This document shows, piece by piece, positions 33,093-43,006 of a stretch of 64,000 nucleotides of DNA. This stretch comes from Thermoanaerobaculia bacterium (GTDB lineage Bacteria > Acidobacteriota > Thermoanaerobaculia > Multivoradales > J023). The position numbers and the translations under genes were made by a program. The DNA lies in the NCBI GenBank assembly GCA_030431255.1, contig JAUIJL010000001.1, forward strand, positions 1,054,001 to 1,118,000. Reading direction: 5' to 3'. How positions within the stretch are numbered: the stretch's first letter is position 1; each line of letters begins with the position of its first letter. The notes below the pieces were generated by a model that worked only from the letters and a program-made list of their open reading frames with translations, did not search any database and was not told where the DNA came from.

Positions 33093-34829
33093 TTAGAAGA
33101 TCCGCTTCCGCTCTGTAGAAGAGGGAATTCCCAGCTCGTCACGGTATTTGGCGACCGTCCGCCGAGCGATCTGAATTCCCTCACGCTTCAAAATCCTCAT
33201 CAGCTCACTATCGGATAGGGGCTTCTTCGGTTCCTCATCCTGGATCATTTGCTTGATCTTGCGCTTGACCGTCAGGGAGGAAATGTCGCCACCATATTCT
33301 CGATCGATGCCGGAATGAAAAAAGAACTTCATCGGCAACAGGCCGCGGGGGGTGTGGATGTATTTATTGGACACTACCCGGCTGACCGTGGACTCGTGCA
33401 TTTCGATATCTTCTGCCACGTCTCGCAACACCATCGGTCGGAGATGGTCGACACCGTGATCCAAGAATCCGCGTTGCTGTTTGACGATCGACTCCGCGAC
33501 TTTGTAGATCGTTCTTTGCCGCTGGTCGAGGCTCTTGATCAACCAGAAGGCGGAGCGCATTTTTTCTTTGATGTACTGCTGGGCCTCTTCTTCACTGCCC
33601 TTCTGGCTCATGGCCCGGAGCATCTGACGATAGGCGCGGCTCACCCGAAGCCGAGGTAGCCCATTGTCGTTGAGCTGGATCACATATTCTTCGCCAACCT
33701 TGACCACGTGCACGTCGGGCTCCACATATTGGGTACGTTCCGTGGCGAACTCGCGACCCGGTCGAGTTTCGAGACTGCTGATCCGCTCGACCACGGGTTT
33801 CAGCTTGGCGAGGGGCAGGCCCAGCTCTTTGGCGATTTGCTCAAATTTACGACGGGTGAAGAGATCCCACTTCTCGGAGACCAGGATTCGGGTCAAGGAG
33901 TCCTCGGCCTCTCCCATGCGGTCCAGCTGGCAAAGCAGACTTTCACGGAGATCCGCACAGGCCACCCCGGGCGGCTCGAAGCTACGGACCAGCTCCAGCG
34001 CTTCGATCACGACCTCGCGAGGATAGGAGCCGGGAGGCAGCTCAATGGGCTCAGCTCCCAGTGCTTCCTCAGCGGTTTCGGATTCCGAAGCGGCTCCGGA
34101 ATCGACGGCGACTTGTGGCGTGGCTTCTTCGGCTGAAGAGTCCTGCTCGGAGCCGGCTGACGTGGTGGAGCCCAGTATCGCGTCGTCGGTCGCCGACGCC
34201 TCGGTTTCTGTCGGCCCGCCGACAATTTCCGTGAGATCAGGGTCTTCTTCGGTGGTCTCAGAGGGGGTTCGAGGAGAGCGGGTATCCCGGCCCGGCTCAC
34301 TGAATCCGTCAGCACCCATCCGCTGGATTTCTTCCACTGTGGCTTTGAGAAAGCCGTCTTCGTCGAGGTTACCGATGATCAGCTCGGCGATCTCTCGAAC
34401 CAGCGCCGGCACCTCGGTCATATGCAGCTGGAAAAGGAGATTGTCGTAGAGATCGTCTTCCTGACTGAGGGTGTTTTCGAGCGGTGGCCCTTCTCTCTCC
34501 TCGTAGATCGAGGCTGCGCCGGTACCTTCCCAGCTCTCGGCATAGTCACCGAAGAAGGCATCCAAGTCCACATCGTTAAGCGCCGCTTCCTCTAATTTGG
34601 CGTCGGCCGCATCCTTGGCCTCTTGGGCGGCTTCCTGAGCTTCCTGGGCTCGATCTTCCTCACTGCTGGGCTCCGCCTCTTCGAGCACCGGGTTTTCTAC
34701 GAGCTCTTGCGTCAAAACCCCTTCGAGCTCGAGACGCGTCATTTGCAGCAGCTTGATCGCCTGCTGCAAAGAGGGCGTCATGACTAGCTTCTGCGCCAGC
34801 TTGAGTGAAAGTTTCTGCTCTAGGGCCAT
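33093..34829 (-). CDS. rpoN: RNA polymerase sigma-54 factor
   Basis: A 578-residue protein, ATG 34829. Region I (LKLAQKLVMTPSLQQAIKLLQMTRLELEG) binds activator; then an acidic region II; core-binding and HTH domains follow, and the RpoN box ARRTVAKYRDELGIP near the C-terminus contacts the -24 element. It directs transcription from -24/-12 promoters with AAA+ activators. It is about 80-100 residues longer than usual: residues ~180-275 form a low-complexity Ser/Thr/Glu-rich insertion (SSAEEATPQVAVDSGAASES). The DNA for this insertion contains a copy of the 16-bp palindrome (34209-34224). None of the activators in this window has a visible sigma-54 AAA+ domain. Confidence 0.95.
   Translation of the reverse strand: MALEQKLSLKLAQKLVMTPSLQQAIKLLQMTRLELEGVLTQELVENPVLEEAEPSSEEDRAQEAQEAAQEAKDAADAKLEEAALNDVDLDAFFGDYAESWEGTGAASIYEEREGPPLENTLSQEDDLYDNLLFQLHMTEVPALVREIAELIIGNLDEDGFLKATVEEIQRMGADGFSEPGRDTRSPRTPSETTEEDPDLTEIVGGPTETEASATDDAILGSTTSAGSEQDSSAEEATPQVAVDSGAASESETAEEALGAEPIELPPGSYPREVVIEALELVRSFEPPGVACADLRESLLCQLDRMGEAEDSLTRILVSEKWDLFTRRKFEQIAKELGLPLAKLKPVVERISSLETRPGREFATERTQYVEPDVHVVKVGEEYVIQLNDNGLPRLRVSRAYRQMLRAMSQKGSEEEAQQYIKEKMRSAFWLIKSLDQRQRTIYKVAESIVKQQRGFLDHGVDHLRPMVLRDVAEDIEMHESTVSRVVSNKYIHTPRGLLPMKFFFHSGIDREYGGDISSLTVKRKIKQMIQDEEPKKPLSDSELMRILKREGIQIARRTVAKYRDELGIPSSTERKRIF
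34209..34224. repeat. copy of the 16-bp palindrome inside rpoN
   Basis: TGTCGGCCCGCCGACA lies in the segment coding the low-complexity insertion of sigma-54 (about residue 204). It is the same family as the array upstream of parA, with a variant central pair. Confidence 0.7.
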
Positions 34830-34848
34830 AATATGAAGGGTCGCTCTC

Positions 34849-34910
34849 AGACGGACATTTTAGAGACTGTACGTTAAAGACTGCACGTTAAAGACTACAC
34901 GTTAAAGACT
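34849..34910. repeat. diverged tandem repeat at the rpoN-lptB junction
   Basis: Three 14-bp units ending in ACGTTAAAGACT begin at 34869, 34883 and 34897, the last reaching over the lptB stop. Just before them, 34849-34867 (AGACGGACATTTTAGAGAC) matches 54058-54076 in 18 of 19 bases. Confidence 0.8.
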
Positions 34911-35630
34911 GAACTCTTCTCCGAGATAGATCTTTCGCACTTGCTTGTCGGCGGAAAGCTCTTGGGGCGAGCCCGTCCGCAGAATCTCACCATTGTTGAT
35001 GATATAAGCGCGATCCGTAATCTTCAAAGTCTCCCGCACGTTGTGATCGGTAATCAGAATGCCGATCCCCATCTCCTTGAGATGTTTGATGATGCCTTGG
35101 ATATCGAGCACCGCGATCGGATCAATTCCGGCAAATGGCTCATCCAACAGGATAAAGAGTGGGTCGATGGCGAGGGCTCGGGCGATTTCAACCCTCCTCC
35201 TCTCACCGCCGGACAGCGCGTACCCGGGGCTCTTACGGATGTGCTCGAGACCAAATTCTCGCAACAGCAAATCCGTCCTGCGCTGCCGTTCGGCCCGCGC
35301 CAGATCCAGCGTCTCGAAGACCGCCAGCAGGTTCGCTTCCACGGACATCTTCCGAAAGACCGAGGCCTCTTGCGGCAGGTAGCTGATGCCCTGTTGGGCA
35401 CGCAAATACATCGGCAGATCCGTGATGTCCGTATCTCCCAGCACCACTGCGCCGCGGTCCGGGGGCGTCAGACCGACCACCATGTAGAAAGTCGTCGTTT
35501 TACCCGCACCGTTGGGGCCCAGCAATCCAACGATCTCACCTTGGTTGACCTCCAAAGAGACGTCGTTGACCACGGGGCGCCCACGGTAGACTTTCCGTAG
35601 GTTTTGGGTCGAGAGGGATGCGCGCGTCAT
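34902..35630 (-). CDS. lptB: LptB, ATPase of the LPS export transporter
   Basis: A 242-residue ABC ATPase, ATG 35630. Walker A is [20 protein letters not shown]-loop [20 protein letters not shown], signature [15 protein letters not shown] and Walker [35 protein letters not shown] is the H-loop region characteristic of LptB rather than of branched-amino-acid LivG, which it otherwise resembles. It powers LptF-LptG; in this window that permease is a fusion at 17.4-19.8 kb. The rpoN gene follows, an arrangement conserved in many proteobacteria (lptA-lptB-rpoN). Confidence 0.95.
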   Translation of the reverse strand: MTRASLSTQNLRKVYRGRPVVNDVSLEVNQGEIVGLLGPNGAGKTTTFYMVVGLTPPDRGAVVLGDTDITDLPMYLRAQQGISYLPQEASVFRKMSVEANLLAVFETLDLARAERQRRTDLLLREFGLEHIRKSPGYALSGGERRRVEIARALAIDPLFILLDEPFAGIDPIAVLDIQGIIKHLKEMGIGILITDHNVRETLKITDRAYIINNGEILRTGSPQELSADKQVRKIYLGEEFSL

Positions 35631-35652
35631 AAGCTCAGAATACCCAATCCGC

Positions 35653-37740
35653 TCATTGGGATCCAGCCCCAGCAGCTGCCGGCGGACGTGCGCTCAGCCG
35701 GGTTTCGCCGCTGTCCAAATCGTAATGTAGATACCCTCCCACTAAACGGTTTCCCTCCGCTGTTTCCACCAATCGAACCTCTTCGCCGAAGATCTCCACT
35801 TTGCGCGCGGCCACGTTGAAGACCGCACGATCTCCGGACACTCGCTTGCCGGTGACCGGATCGACGAAACGGACCTCTTCTCGACAGATCATTTTGTCCG
35901 CCGTCCCGGTGTCCGCCACCATGTGAACCAGAAGCTCCTTGCATTGGAGCTTCCGCGATTCTTGGACGACCACCACGTCACCGGTATAGGCCAGCACGTT
36001 GTCCGCACCACGGAATGCCATGGTCGCGGAGCTTACCTCGATGGGCGCGTCCGATCTGGCCGCCTGAGGGGCAGCGCTCGTGGGATCGAATCCAGTGGGA
36101 TCGGGAACGGTCACTGCGCGCTGGGGTACCCAAACCGTCCTCACTCCTCCACTGGCCGCCACTTCTCGGCTCGCGTCATCGCCGCGCATCTGCTCGGCTA
36201 GAAGCAGATTCTGTCCCCTCCAAGCCCGGACGTCTCCCTTAAAAACAAACCCTGGAGGAACCTCAGTCCAGTGCGCTTCGCGAGACTGGATGTACACAGG
36301 GCCCTCGGTAGCCGACAACGGCGTTTTTTCCAAGGACGTTCCCGCCTCCGCATCGAAGGTGGCTTGCACACCCCCTTGGGCTTTGATCAGACCCGTCGAC
36401 CGGTTGTATCGAATATCCGGGGAGAGGATATCACCGCGATCGGTGAAGAGCCCCACGGACGGTCCCCGCAACTGCATGGAGCCGGTGCTGGTGTCGACCA
36501 CCGCTTCGTCGGCGCCACTGGCATAGAATTGCGGATCCCGCAGCTCTACCCTACCTTTGAGGAACATCTGACCGATTTCACCGGTGGGCAGGAAACCCGC
36601 GCTCAAGCTGGCTGCGCAGACCCAGCGCAGGCGGTGTCGCTCGTCGGGCATGTCCAAGAACTCCACCATGGTGAGGGGGCTACCAAATCCTTGCAATCGG
36701 CCGATTCGTCCGCCCTCCCCCTGGGTTTCCAACCGGAATCCTTGCAGGGTCCGTCCAAGACCGTCGGCCTGGACCATGCGCAGCCGTGCCGGTCCCTCTT
36801 CGCCGCCCTCCAAGGTGACGGTGCGGAATTCCGGATTGGCTTCCGCGGGTTGGATTTCGAGGAATTGGGCCTGCATCTCGGCGACCTGCTCCCCGCCCGC
36901 GTCGTCCAGCTCTTTGATACGTCCTTCGACTTTGAATCGGGCTCGCAAGGTCTTGAGCGTGCGACCGTCTTCCCTCAGAAAGATGCTGAGAAAGTGGGAC
37001 GAGAGCTCTTGCCCACCGCGACGCAGGAAGACGTCTTCGACAGCCCGTATCAATCCTTCCCCTCGGACATAGATGAGCCGTTTGCTATCCAAGCGAAACG
37101 GCTCTTCTTCCAAGGTGCCGGTCGAACGAATATGGACACCGTCCGCCAGGGTGACCGTATCCGTGACCTTGTCGATCCGCATGCGGCTGGCGCGTCCGAT
37201 GATGTTCGGTGGGTAGTTGAACTCGACCGTCTCCCGACTGATCAGCACCCGACCGTTCTGGCGCACCTCGATGGCTCTGGATTTGAGCACCAAATCGCTC
37301 CAACCGGAGATCCTGACATTGCCTTCCAACAGGGCTTCGCCGGAGTCTTGCTCCAATTTCGCGCGATCGCTCTTGATCGTGTAGATCTCACCGCTTTCCC
37401 GATACACGTCCAGCGTGACGTCTTCCAATCGAGACTGGCCCTCGGCATCTTGCAAGCTGCGCTCGGCCCGAACTCGAAATACGGGCTTGCCACCGCTATT
37501 TTGAACGTAGTCGATGTTCTCGCTGGAGGTGACGATGCCCTCTTCGGTGGGGATCCGAGAGCTGCGCTCGGTCTGCACCTGGTCCACGTTGCCGAAGTGG
37601 TAGGCGGCCAGCATGAGGGCCAAACCCGCGATGCCGGCAATGCCGGCGAGCAGGAGGAATCGACGAAGCCAGCGATACGGCGACCTGGCACGTTTTCGGA
37701 TCGGCCTCCGGGTGGGTGGAGGGGGTGGGATGGGATTCAT
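35653..37740 (-). CDS. LptC N-terminal and LptA/OstA-like periplasmic LPS-transport protein
   Basis: A 695-residue protein, ATG 37740, with one N-terminal transmembrane anchor after a Pro/Arg-rich start ([20 protein letters not shown]). The following ~150 residues look like LptC ([57 protein letters not shown]). The remaining part is made of LptA/OstA-type beta-jellyroll repeats up to [10 protein letters not shown] and [10 protein letters not shown]-like segments ([20 protein letters not shown]), ending with [15 protein letters not shown]-like strands ([18 protein letters not shown]). LptC and LptA are usually separate ~190-residue proteins, so this fused or expanded protein may form much of the periplasmic bridge. 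It lies between recJ and lptB in the same transcript. Confidence 0.8.
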   Translation of the reverse strand: MNPIPPPPPTRRPIRKRARSPYRWLRRFLLLAGIAGIAGLALMLAAYHFGNVDQVQTERSSRIPTEEGIVTSSENIDYVQNSGGKPVFRVRAERSLQDAEGQSRLEDVTLDVYRESGEIYTIKSDRAKLEQDSGEALLEGNVRISGWSDLVLKSRAIEVRQNGRVLISRETVEFNYPPNIIGRASRMRIDKVTDTVTLADGVHIRSTGTLEEEPFRLDSKRLIYVRGEGLIRAVEDVFLRRGGQELSSHFLSIFLREDGRTLKTLRARFKVEGRIKELDDAGGEQVAEMQAQFLEIQPAEANPEFRTVTLEGGEEGPARLRMVQADGLGRTLQGFRLETQGEGGRIGRLQGFGSPLTMVEFLDMPDERHRLRWVCAASLSAGFLPTGEIGQMFLKGRVELRDPQFYASGADEAVVDTSTGSMQLRGPSVGLFTDRGDILSPDIRYNRSTGLIKAQGGVQATFDAEAGTSLEKTPLSATEGPVYIQSREAHWTEVPPGFVFKGDVRAWRGQNLLLAEQMRGDDASREVAASGGVRTVWVPQRAVTVPDPTGFDPTSAAPQAARSDAPIEVSSATMAFRGADNVLAYTGDVVVVQESRKLQCKELLVHMVADTGTADKMICREEVRFVDPVTGKRVSGDRAVFNVAARKVEIFGEEVRLVETAEGNRLVGGYLHYDLDSGETRLSARPPAAAGAGSQ

Positions 37741-37741
37741 A

Positions 37742-39472
37742 TCATCTAAGCTCGCGATCTCGCTGGGCGAGTCGGCAATCCAAAAGGCGGAGAATCATCT
37801 TGCCACGATACCGGTCGAGCTCTAGATGACCGAGCACCTCGATCTCGCCCTCTAGTTGACGAGCACGGCTCTGCCATCCCCAACCGACGATCGTTATTCT
37901 ACCCCGATCCGAGCCCACTAGCTCGGCCTCGATGTGATCCCGGCCGAATTGGCGCGGTGCCCGGGCCAACCGCAGGGGGCCGGGAATACGCAATAGGGGT
38001 CTAGAGTTGCCCTGGCCGAAGGGCTCTAACCGTTGCAGTCCCTCCAGCACCTCCGGGCTCAGGTAGGACGCCTCCATTTCGAGCTCGTAGTCGTAGAAGC
38101 GAGTGCCGATTTGCTCGCTCCAGGCCTTGGCTGCGGCGCTTTCCCACTCCCCTTTCAAACGTTCCAGCTGGGCGACGTCGGCGGTGAGGCCGATCGCTTG
38201 GGAGTGCCCGCCGAACTTTGCCAGATCCTCGCGCCAGCCCTCGAGAAAGTCGAAGAGGTGGATTCCTTTGATGCTGCGCCCCGAGCCGGTGGCCTGAGCG
38301 GGTCGATCGGGATGCTCATCTTCCTTCTCTTGGGCCAATAAGATGACTGGACGATGTAGCTCTCGGGCCAAGCGACCGGCGGCGATGCCCACCACGCCGC
38401 GATGCCAAGTCTCCCTCCACGCCACCAGGATCGGCGGCAAGGGATCTAGGGCTTTGAAGATCTCCCTGGCTTCGTCGGCGACCTGCCGTTCCCACGATTG
38501 CCGTTCTCGATTCCAGGCATCCAAATCCCCGGCCAGCTTCTTGGCTCGGTCCGGATCTCGCGCCAAAAGCAGCTCCAGAGATTTATCGGCAGATCCCAAG
38601 CGTCCCGGTGCGTTGAGCCGCGGGCCGATGCGAAAACCCACGTCTTCGGTGGTAAACGGCGGGCTCAACCGTGCGACTTCAAATAGCGCCCGCAAACCTA
38701 CTGACCTCGAGCGCGCCAGCTCTCGGAGACCAAGAGCCGCGATCACTCGATTCTCCCCCAGCAGGGGCACCATATCGGCGATGGTGCCGAGGCAAGCCAC
38801 CCTCAGCAGAAGGCCCGGATCGATGGGGCGATCACAGGCAGCGGCGAAGGCGAGCGCCAGCTTGAGCGCCAGGCCCGCTCCCGACAGCTCATCGAAGGGA
38901 TAATGACAATCCGGCTGTTTGGGATTGATGACCAGGACCCCCGCTGGGAGCTCCCCGCCGAGCAGATGATGGTCGGTGACGACGACCTTCAGCCCTCTTT
39001 CCAGGGCCAGTTGGATGGCTTTGCCGGAGGTGATCCCACAATCCACGGTCACTAGAACACGGCATTCTGCCGCCTCGGCCTGATCGACATGGGACGGTTG
39101 AAATCCGTAGCCGTCTTTCAGCCGGTGGGGCAAGATCGTCTCGACCTCGATTCCGCAGGCCCGAAGCACCGCGCTCAGCACCGCGGTGCCGCTGACCCCA
39201 TCGACATCGTAGTCCCCGATGATGGCCACTCTATGACGGTTCTCGCGAGCTTGCAGCAGGCACTCCACCGACGGTTTCAGGCCGTGTAGCAGCTCGGCGT
39301 CGTGGAGCTGGTCGAGGGTGGGGTTGAGGAAGGATTCGGCGTCTTCCGGAGTCTCGACTCCCCTCCTCGCCAGAAGATCCGCCAACCAGGAGGGGTAGCC
39401 GGCGTCCTTGAGGGTCCGAGCGTGCTCGGGGACCGGAGCCCGCCGCCAAACCACGGTGGTCCCGCAAGCCAC
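37742..39472 (-). CDS. recJ: single-stranded-DNA-specific exonuclease RecJ
   Basis: A 576-residue protein, GTG start 39472. The DHH superfamily motifs are visible: HRVAIIGDYDVDGVSGTAVL (motif I), VTVDCGITSG (motif II), VVVTDHHLLGGELPAGVLVI (DHH motif III), and FDELSGAGLALKLALAFA. The DHHA1 domain carries HRGVVGIAAGRLARELHRPV and FGGHSQAIGLT (GGH motif), followed by the OB domain. RecJ degrades 5' single strands in recombination and mismatch repair, in the cytoplasm. It is 12 bases downstream of accA and next to the Lpt genes. Confidence 0.95.
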   Translation of the reverse strand: MACGTTVVWRRAPVPEHARTLKDAGYPSWLADLLARRGVETPEDAESFLNPTLDQLHDAELLHGLKPSVECLLQARENRHRVAIIGDYDVDGVSGTAVLSAVLRACGIEVETILPHRLKDGYGFQPSHVDQAEAAECRVLVTVDCGITSGKAIQLALERGLKVVVTDHHLLGGELPAGVLVINPKQPDCHYPFDELSGAGLALKLALAFAAACDRPIDPGLLLRVACLGTIADMVPLLGENRVIAALGLRELARSRSVGLRALFEVARLSPPFTTEDVGFRIGPRLNAPGRLGSADKSLELLLARDPDRAKKLAGDLDAWNRERQSWERQVADEAREIFKALDPLPPILVAWRETWHRGVVGIAAGRLARELHRPVILLAQEKEDEHPDRPAQATGSGRSIKGIHLFDFLEGWREDLAKFGGHSQAIGLTADVAQLERLKGEWESAAAKAWSEQIGTRFYDYELEMEASYLSPEVLEGLQRLEPFGQGNSRPLLRIPGPLRLARAPRQFGRDHIEAELVGSDRGRITIVGWGWQSRARQLEGEIEVLGHLELDRYRGKMILRLLDCRLAQRDRELR

Positions 39473-39483
39473 GGAGCTCTCGC

Positions 39484-40443
39484 TCAGGGGTTGACCCTTC
39501 CCTCAATGACCCCGAGTCGGCGAAATTTGGCCGCACGGTCTGCAACGATCTGCTGAGGGGTGAGCTGGAGAAGCTCCTTGAGGGAGGCTTCCAATTGGTC
39601 GCCGACTCGGGCGCAAATCGTGTCGGGATCTGTGTGTGCCCCGCCGAGCGGCTCGCTCAAGACTCCGTCGACCACCCCCAAATTCAGCAGCTCGGGTGCC
39701 GTCAAACGCAGAGCGGCAGCCGCTTCCGCCTTCCGATTCTGGTCTTTCCACAGAATGGCGGCGCATCCTTCGGGCGAGATCACGGAGTAGATGGAGTATT
39801 CGAGCATGTAGACACGATTTCCGACGCCGAGAGCAAGGGCTCCTCCACTGCCTCCTTCACCGGTCACCACCACCACGATGGGCACCGTCAACGAGGCCAT
39901 CTCGATCAGGTTGCGGGCGATTGCCTCCGCTTGCCCTCGCTCTTCCGCTCCAATGCCTGGATAGGCTCCCGGGGTGTCGATGAAGGTGATCAACGGAAGT
40001 TGGAATTTCTCGGCCATCTCGAAAACCCTGAGGGCTTTTCGATAGCCTTCAGGGCGAGGTTGGCCGAAATTGCGGCGAATGCGCTCTTTGGTTCCGCGGC
40101 CTTTTTGGTGCCCGACGACGGCGACCGAGCGACCACGGAAGGTCGCCAAGCCCGCGACAATCGCAGGGTCGTCGGAAAAACGCCGATCACCGTGGATCTC
40201 TACCCAGTCGGTCATCAAGCGTTCGATGTAGTCGAGCGTATAGGGGCGGTCGAAGTGACGGGCCACTAGGGCCTTCTGCCAGTTCGTCAGCTTGGCAAAG
40301 ACGTCTCTGGTGCTCTTCTCCAGAGACTTGCGCAGCTTTTCGAGCTCGGCTTCGTGTCCGCTTCCCTCGGGAAATCCTTCGAGCTCCTCGATTCTGCGGC
40401 GAAGCTCGACGAGAGGTTTTTCAAATTGGTCGTCATTGGCCAT
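39484..40443 (-). CDS. accA: acetyl-CoA carboxylase carboxyltransferase subunit alpha
   Basis: A 319-residue protein, ATG 40443. The N-terminal coiled segment (LVELRRRIEELEGFP) and the family-specific core are clear: RPYTLDYIERLMTDWVEIHG, FRGRSVAVVGHQKGRGTKER, the oxyanion-hole region TFIDTPGAYPGIGAEERGQA and VVVTGEGGSGGALALGVGNR. With AccD it transfers carboxyl from biotin to acetyl-CoA for fatty-acid synthesis. accD, accB and accC are not in the window. Confidence 0.97.
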   Translation of the reverse strand: MANDDQFEKPLVELRRRIEELEGFPEGSGHEAELEKLRKSLEKSTRDVFAKLTNWQKALVARHFDRPYTLDYIERLMTDWVEIHGDRRFSDDPAIVAGLATFRGRSVAVVGHQKGRGTKERIRRNFGQPRPEGYRKALRVFEMAEKFQLPLITFIDTPGAYPGIGAEERGQAEAIARNLIEMASLTVPIVVVVTGEGGSGGALALGVGNRVYMLEYSIYSVISPEGCAAILWKDQNRKAEAAAALRLTAPELLNLGVVDGVLSEPLGGAHTDPDTICARVGDQLEASLKELLQLTPQQIVADRAAKFRRLGVIEGRVNP

Positions 40444-40518
40444 GGCGGCGGGACGCTAGCAGAGGGGCGACCGGGCGTCAATCGAGCTGTCCGGAGCGGA
40501 AGCCGGCCGGCATCCGGC

Positions 40519-42999
40519 TCACATGAGGTCTTGGGGATCCACATCGACGGTCAAAACCGCCCGCTGAGAGTGGCTCAGCAAGTCCAGGGAGCGCAACAAC
40601 ATGCGCTTGATCCGCGCGCCGGATGTGCCGCGCAGCAGGAGCTGAAATCGCCATTTGCCGCGGAGCCGCTCCAGGGGCGCGGCGCTCGGGCCGACCAATC
40701 GAACGTCGCTGATCTCGGGTTGGGTGACCAGGATCCGAGCCAGGCGATCCGACGCGTCGAGGGCTTCGGTTTTGTCGGCGCTCTGGGCCAACACCTTGAC
40801 CACCCGCGTGTAGGGTGGATAGTGAAAGATGCGACGGAAACGCATCTCTTCCTCGGCAAACGCGGTGTCGTTTTGATGGAGGGCCGCCTGGATTGCGTAA
40901 TGGTCCGGGTGGTAGGTCTGAATGACCACCCGCCCGGGCCTGTCTCCTCGTCCCGCCCGGCCCGCCAATTGGGTCAACAGGGCGTAGGTCCTTTCCACGG
41001 CGCGGAAATCCGGAAAGCTGAGATAGGTGTCGGCGAACATGACCGCAGCCAAAGAGACCCTCGGAAAGTGGTGCCCTTTGGCGACCATTTGAGTCCCGAT
41101 CAGGACTTGGGTCCGGCCTTGGGAGAATCGCTCCAGGACCGCCGCGGCTCCTCCAGAACGTCGGCTGACGTCCGCGTCCAAGACGTCCACGGCGACTCCG
41201 GGGAAAAGCTCTCGAAACCGTTCCTCGACCCTTTCTGTTCCGGCACCCATGGGCTCGAGAGCCGGCTCCTCACAGGCTCGGCACCTGCGCGGCGCCGGCT
41301 GCTCGTGACCGCAATAGTGGCAAGCCAGTCGATGTCCTCTGCGATGGTAGGTCATCGGCAGGCCGCAATCCTCGCAACGATGATCCTCGCCGCAGCTCCT
41401 GCACAGCAAAATCGGCGCGTATCCTCGCCGATTTCGCATCAGGATGGCCTGCTCATCGGCATCGAGCGTGGCGCGAATTTCATGCATCAGCCGGCCGGAG
41501 AAATGGACTTCCCCGGGTTGGCGGGCCCCTGTTTCTTGGCGTAGATCCACCAGGATGCTGCGCGGAAGCTCGCCCACTCCGGCCCTTTGGCTTAGAAACA
41601 GCAAGTCGAGCCGATCGAGGGTCACGTTGTGTCGGCTCTCCAGGCTCGGGGTCGCCGAGGCCAAGACCGCCACGGCGTTGTGATTACGAGCTCGCAGCAA
41701 CGCCAGGTCGCGACCGTTGTATCGGGGAGCTTTGTCCTGTTTGTACGAGGCGTCGTGCTCCTCATCGACCACCAAGAGCCCAAGCCGTTGGACCGGTGCC
41801 CAAAGGGCCGAACGGGGCCCCAAGACCACCCGGGCTTCCCCTCGGCGGATGCGTCCCCACTCCTGCTGGCGCTCCGAGGACGAGAGCCCGGAATGCAGCA
41901 CCGCCAGCTCCGAGCCGAAGCGGGCCCGCACCTCTCCGGCCAGAGCCGGCACCAAGGCGATTTCCGGAACCATGAGGATGGACCCGCGGTCCATGTCCAG
42001 GCATGCGGAGACCGCCCGCAAATAGACTTCCGTTTTGCCGGAGCCGGTCATGCCGTGCAGGAGGAAAGGACGAAACGCCTCGCTTTCCAGAGCCGACAGC
42101 AGAGCCTCGACCGCCGTCCGTTGATCCGCGCGCAGCACGATTTGCTTGGAGTCCGGTGAAGAAAGTCGATGGCGCTCCATCGACAAACGCTCGGGTTGCA
42201 TGAATTCCCTGAGCAGGCCGAGCTTGCTCAGCCGTGTGATCACCGCCGGGCCGCATTCGACCCTCATTTTAATCTCGCGGAGGGTCGCCGGCCGGCCGAG
42301 CGCAGCGAGCATTTCGAGCACGGCGCGTCCCTTCGGGGATCTCCCGGCTGCCTCCAAATGATCTTGCAGCTCCCCCGGAGCGAGCTCCACGGCCTTGACG
42401 AATCTGCCACCTCGCCGACCGGGCTCCTCCACCGAAACCCGCCCCATGCTCCGCATGCTGTCGAGTCGGCGCGCTAGGTCGGGAAGACCGAGCTTGCGTT
42501 GCATGTCCGCCAATCGTGAGCGAGGGCTCTCCAATAGGAAAGCAACAATAGCTGCCTCTTCTGCATCTCTGGCGGGGGCTAGGGCGCCGCCGTCGGTCAG
42601 CGAAACCCGTCGATCCCCCCAGGGCGGCAAGTCGCCGGGAATCATCAGGCGAACGGACTCGCCGATGGGTGCCAAATAGTAGCCCGCGATGAACTCGGCG
42701 AGCTCGAGCAGCTCGTGGGGAACGACCGGCTCGAGATCCAGGGCCTCGGCGATCGATTTGACCTTGAAACCTTCCGGGGCTTGCTCGGACAAGGCCATCA
42801 CCACCCCGGTGAGAAGGCGACGTCCGACGGAGACTTTGACCCGGCAACCTACCTGAGCTTGGCTCAGAAGCGTTTCAGGGACGCCGTAGGTCAAAGCGTC
42901 GGGCAGTGGAACCGGAACAGCGACTTGCGCGTAGGCGGCGAAGGTGCCGCCCACGTCCTCTCCGGCTCCTTCGAGGCCATCGAGGGTCCCTTGTTTCAC
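40519..42999 (-). CDS. priA: primosomal replication restart helicase PriA
   Basis: An 826-residue protein from GTG 42999; the open frame continues 42 codons upstream but into the TPR gene. The N-terminal DNA-binding part starts YAQVAVPVPLPDALTYGVPE. The helicase core has Walker A in LLHGMTGSGKTEVYLRAV (about residue 323), Walker B in LLVVDEEHDASYKQDKAPRY, and motif VLASATPSLESRHN. Paired Cys for two zinc sites fall around residues 533-575 (CRSCGEDHRCEDCGLPM, CHYCGHEQPAPRRCRACE). It reloads the replicative helicase at stalled forks. Length is a little above the E. coli enzyme. Confidence 0.95.
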   Translation of the reverse strand: MKQGTLDGLEGAGEDVGGTFAAYAQVAVPVPLPDALTYGVPETLLSQAQVGCRVKVSVGRRLLTGVVMALSEQAPEGFKVKSIAEALDLEPVVPHELLELAEFIAGYYLAPIGESVRLMIPGDLPPWGDRRVSLTDGGALAPARDAEEAAIVAFLLESPRSRLADMQRKLGLPDLARRLDSMRSMGRVSVEEPGRRGGRFVKAVELAPGELQDHLEAAGRSPKGRAVLEMLAALGRPATLREIKMRVECGPAVITRLSKLGLLREFMQPERLSMERHRLSSPDSKQIVLRADQRTAVEALLSALESEAFRPFLLHGMTGSGKTEVYLRAVSACLDMDRGSILMVPEIALVPALAGEVRARFGSELAVLHSGLSSSERQQEWGRIRRGEARVVLGPRSALWAPVQRLGLLVVDEEHDASYKQDKAPRYNGRDLALLRARNHNAVAVLASATPSLESRHNVTLDRLDLLFLSQRAGVGELPRSILVDLRQETGARQPGEVHFSGRLMHEIRATLDADEQAILMRNRRGYAPILLCRSCGEDHRCEDCGLPMTYHRRGHRLACHYCGHEQPAPRRCRACEEPALEPMGAGTERVEERFRELFPGVAVDVLDADVSRRSGGAAAVLERFSQGRTQVLIGTQMVAKGHHFPRVSLAAVMFADTYLSFPDFRAVERTYALLTQLAGRAGRGDRPGRVVIQTYHPDHYAIQAALHQNDTAFAEEEMRFRRIFHYPPYTRVVKVLAQSADKTEALDASDRLARILVTQPEISDVRLVGPSAAPLERLRGKWRFQLLLRGTSGARIKRMLLRSLDLLSHSQRAVLTVDVDPQDLM

Positions 43000-43006
43000 G
43001 TCCGGC

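Noticed and set aside
36271-37749. A 492-codon plus-strand frame opposite the LptC/LptA-like gene
   Set aside because: It runs antisense to a clear gene, has no recognisable domain, and is the kind of long shadow expected opposite a GC-rich gene.
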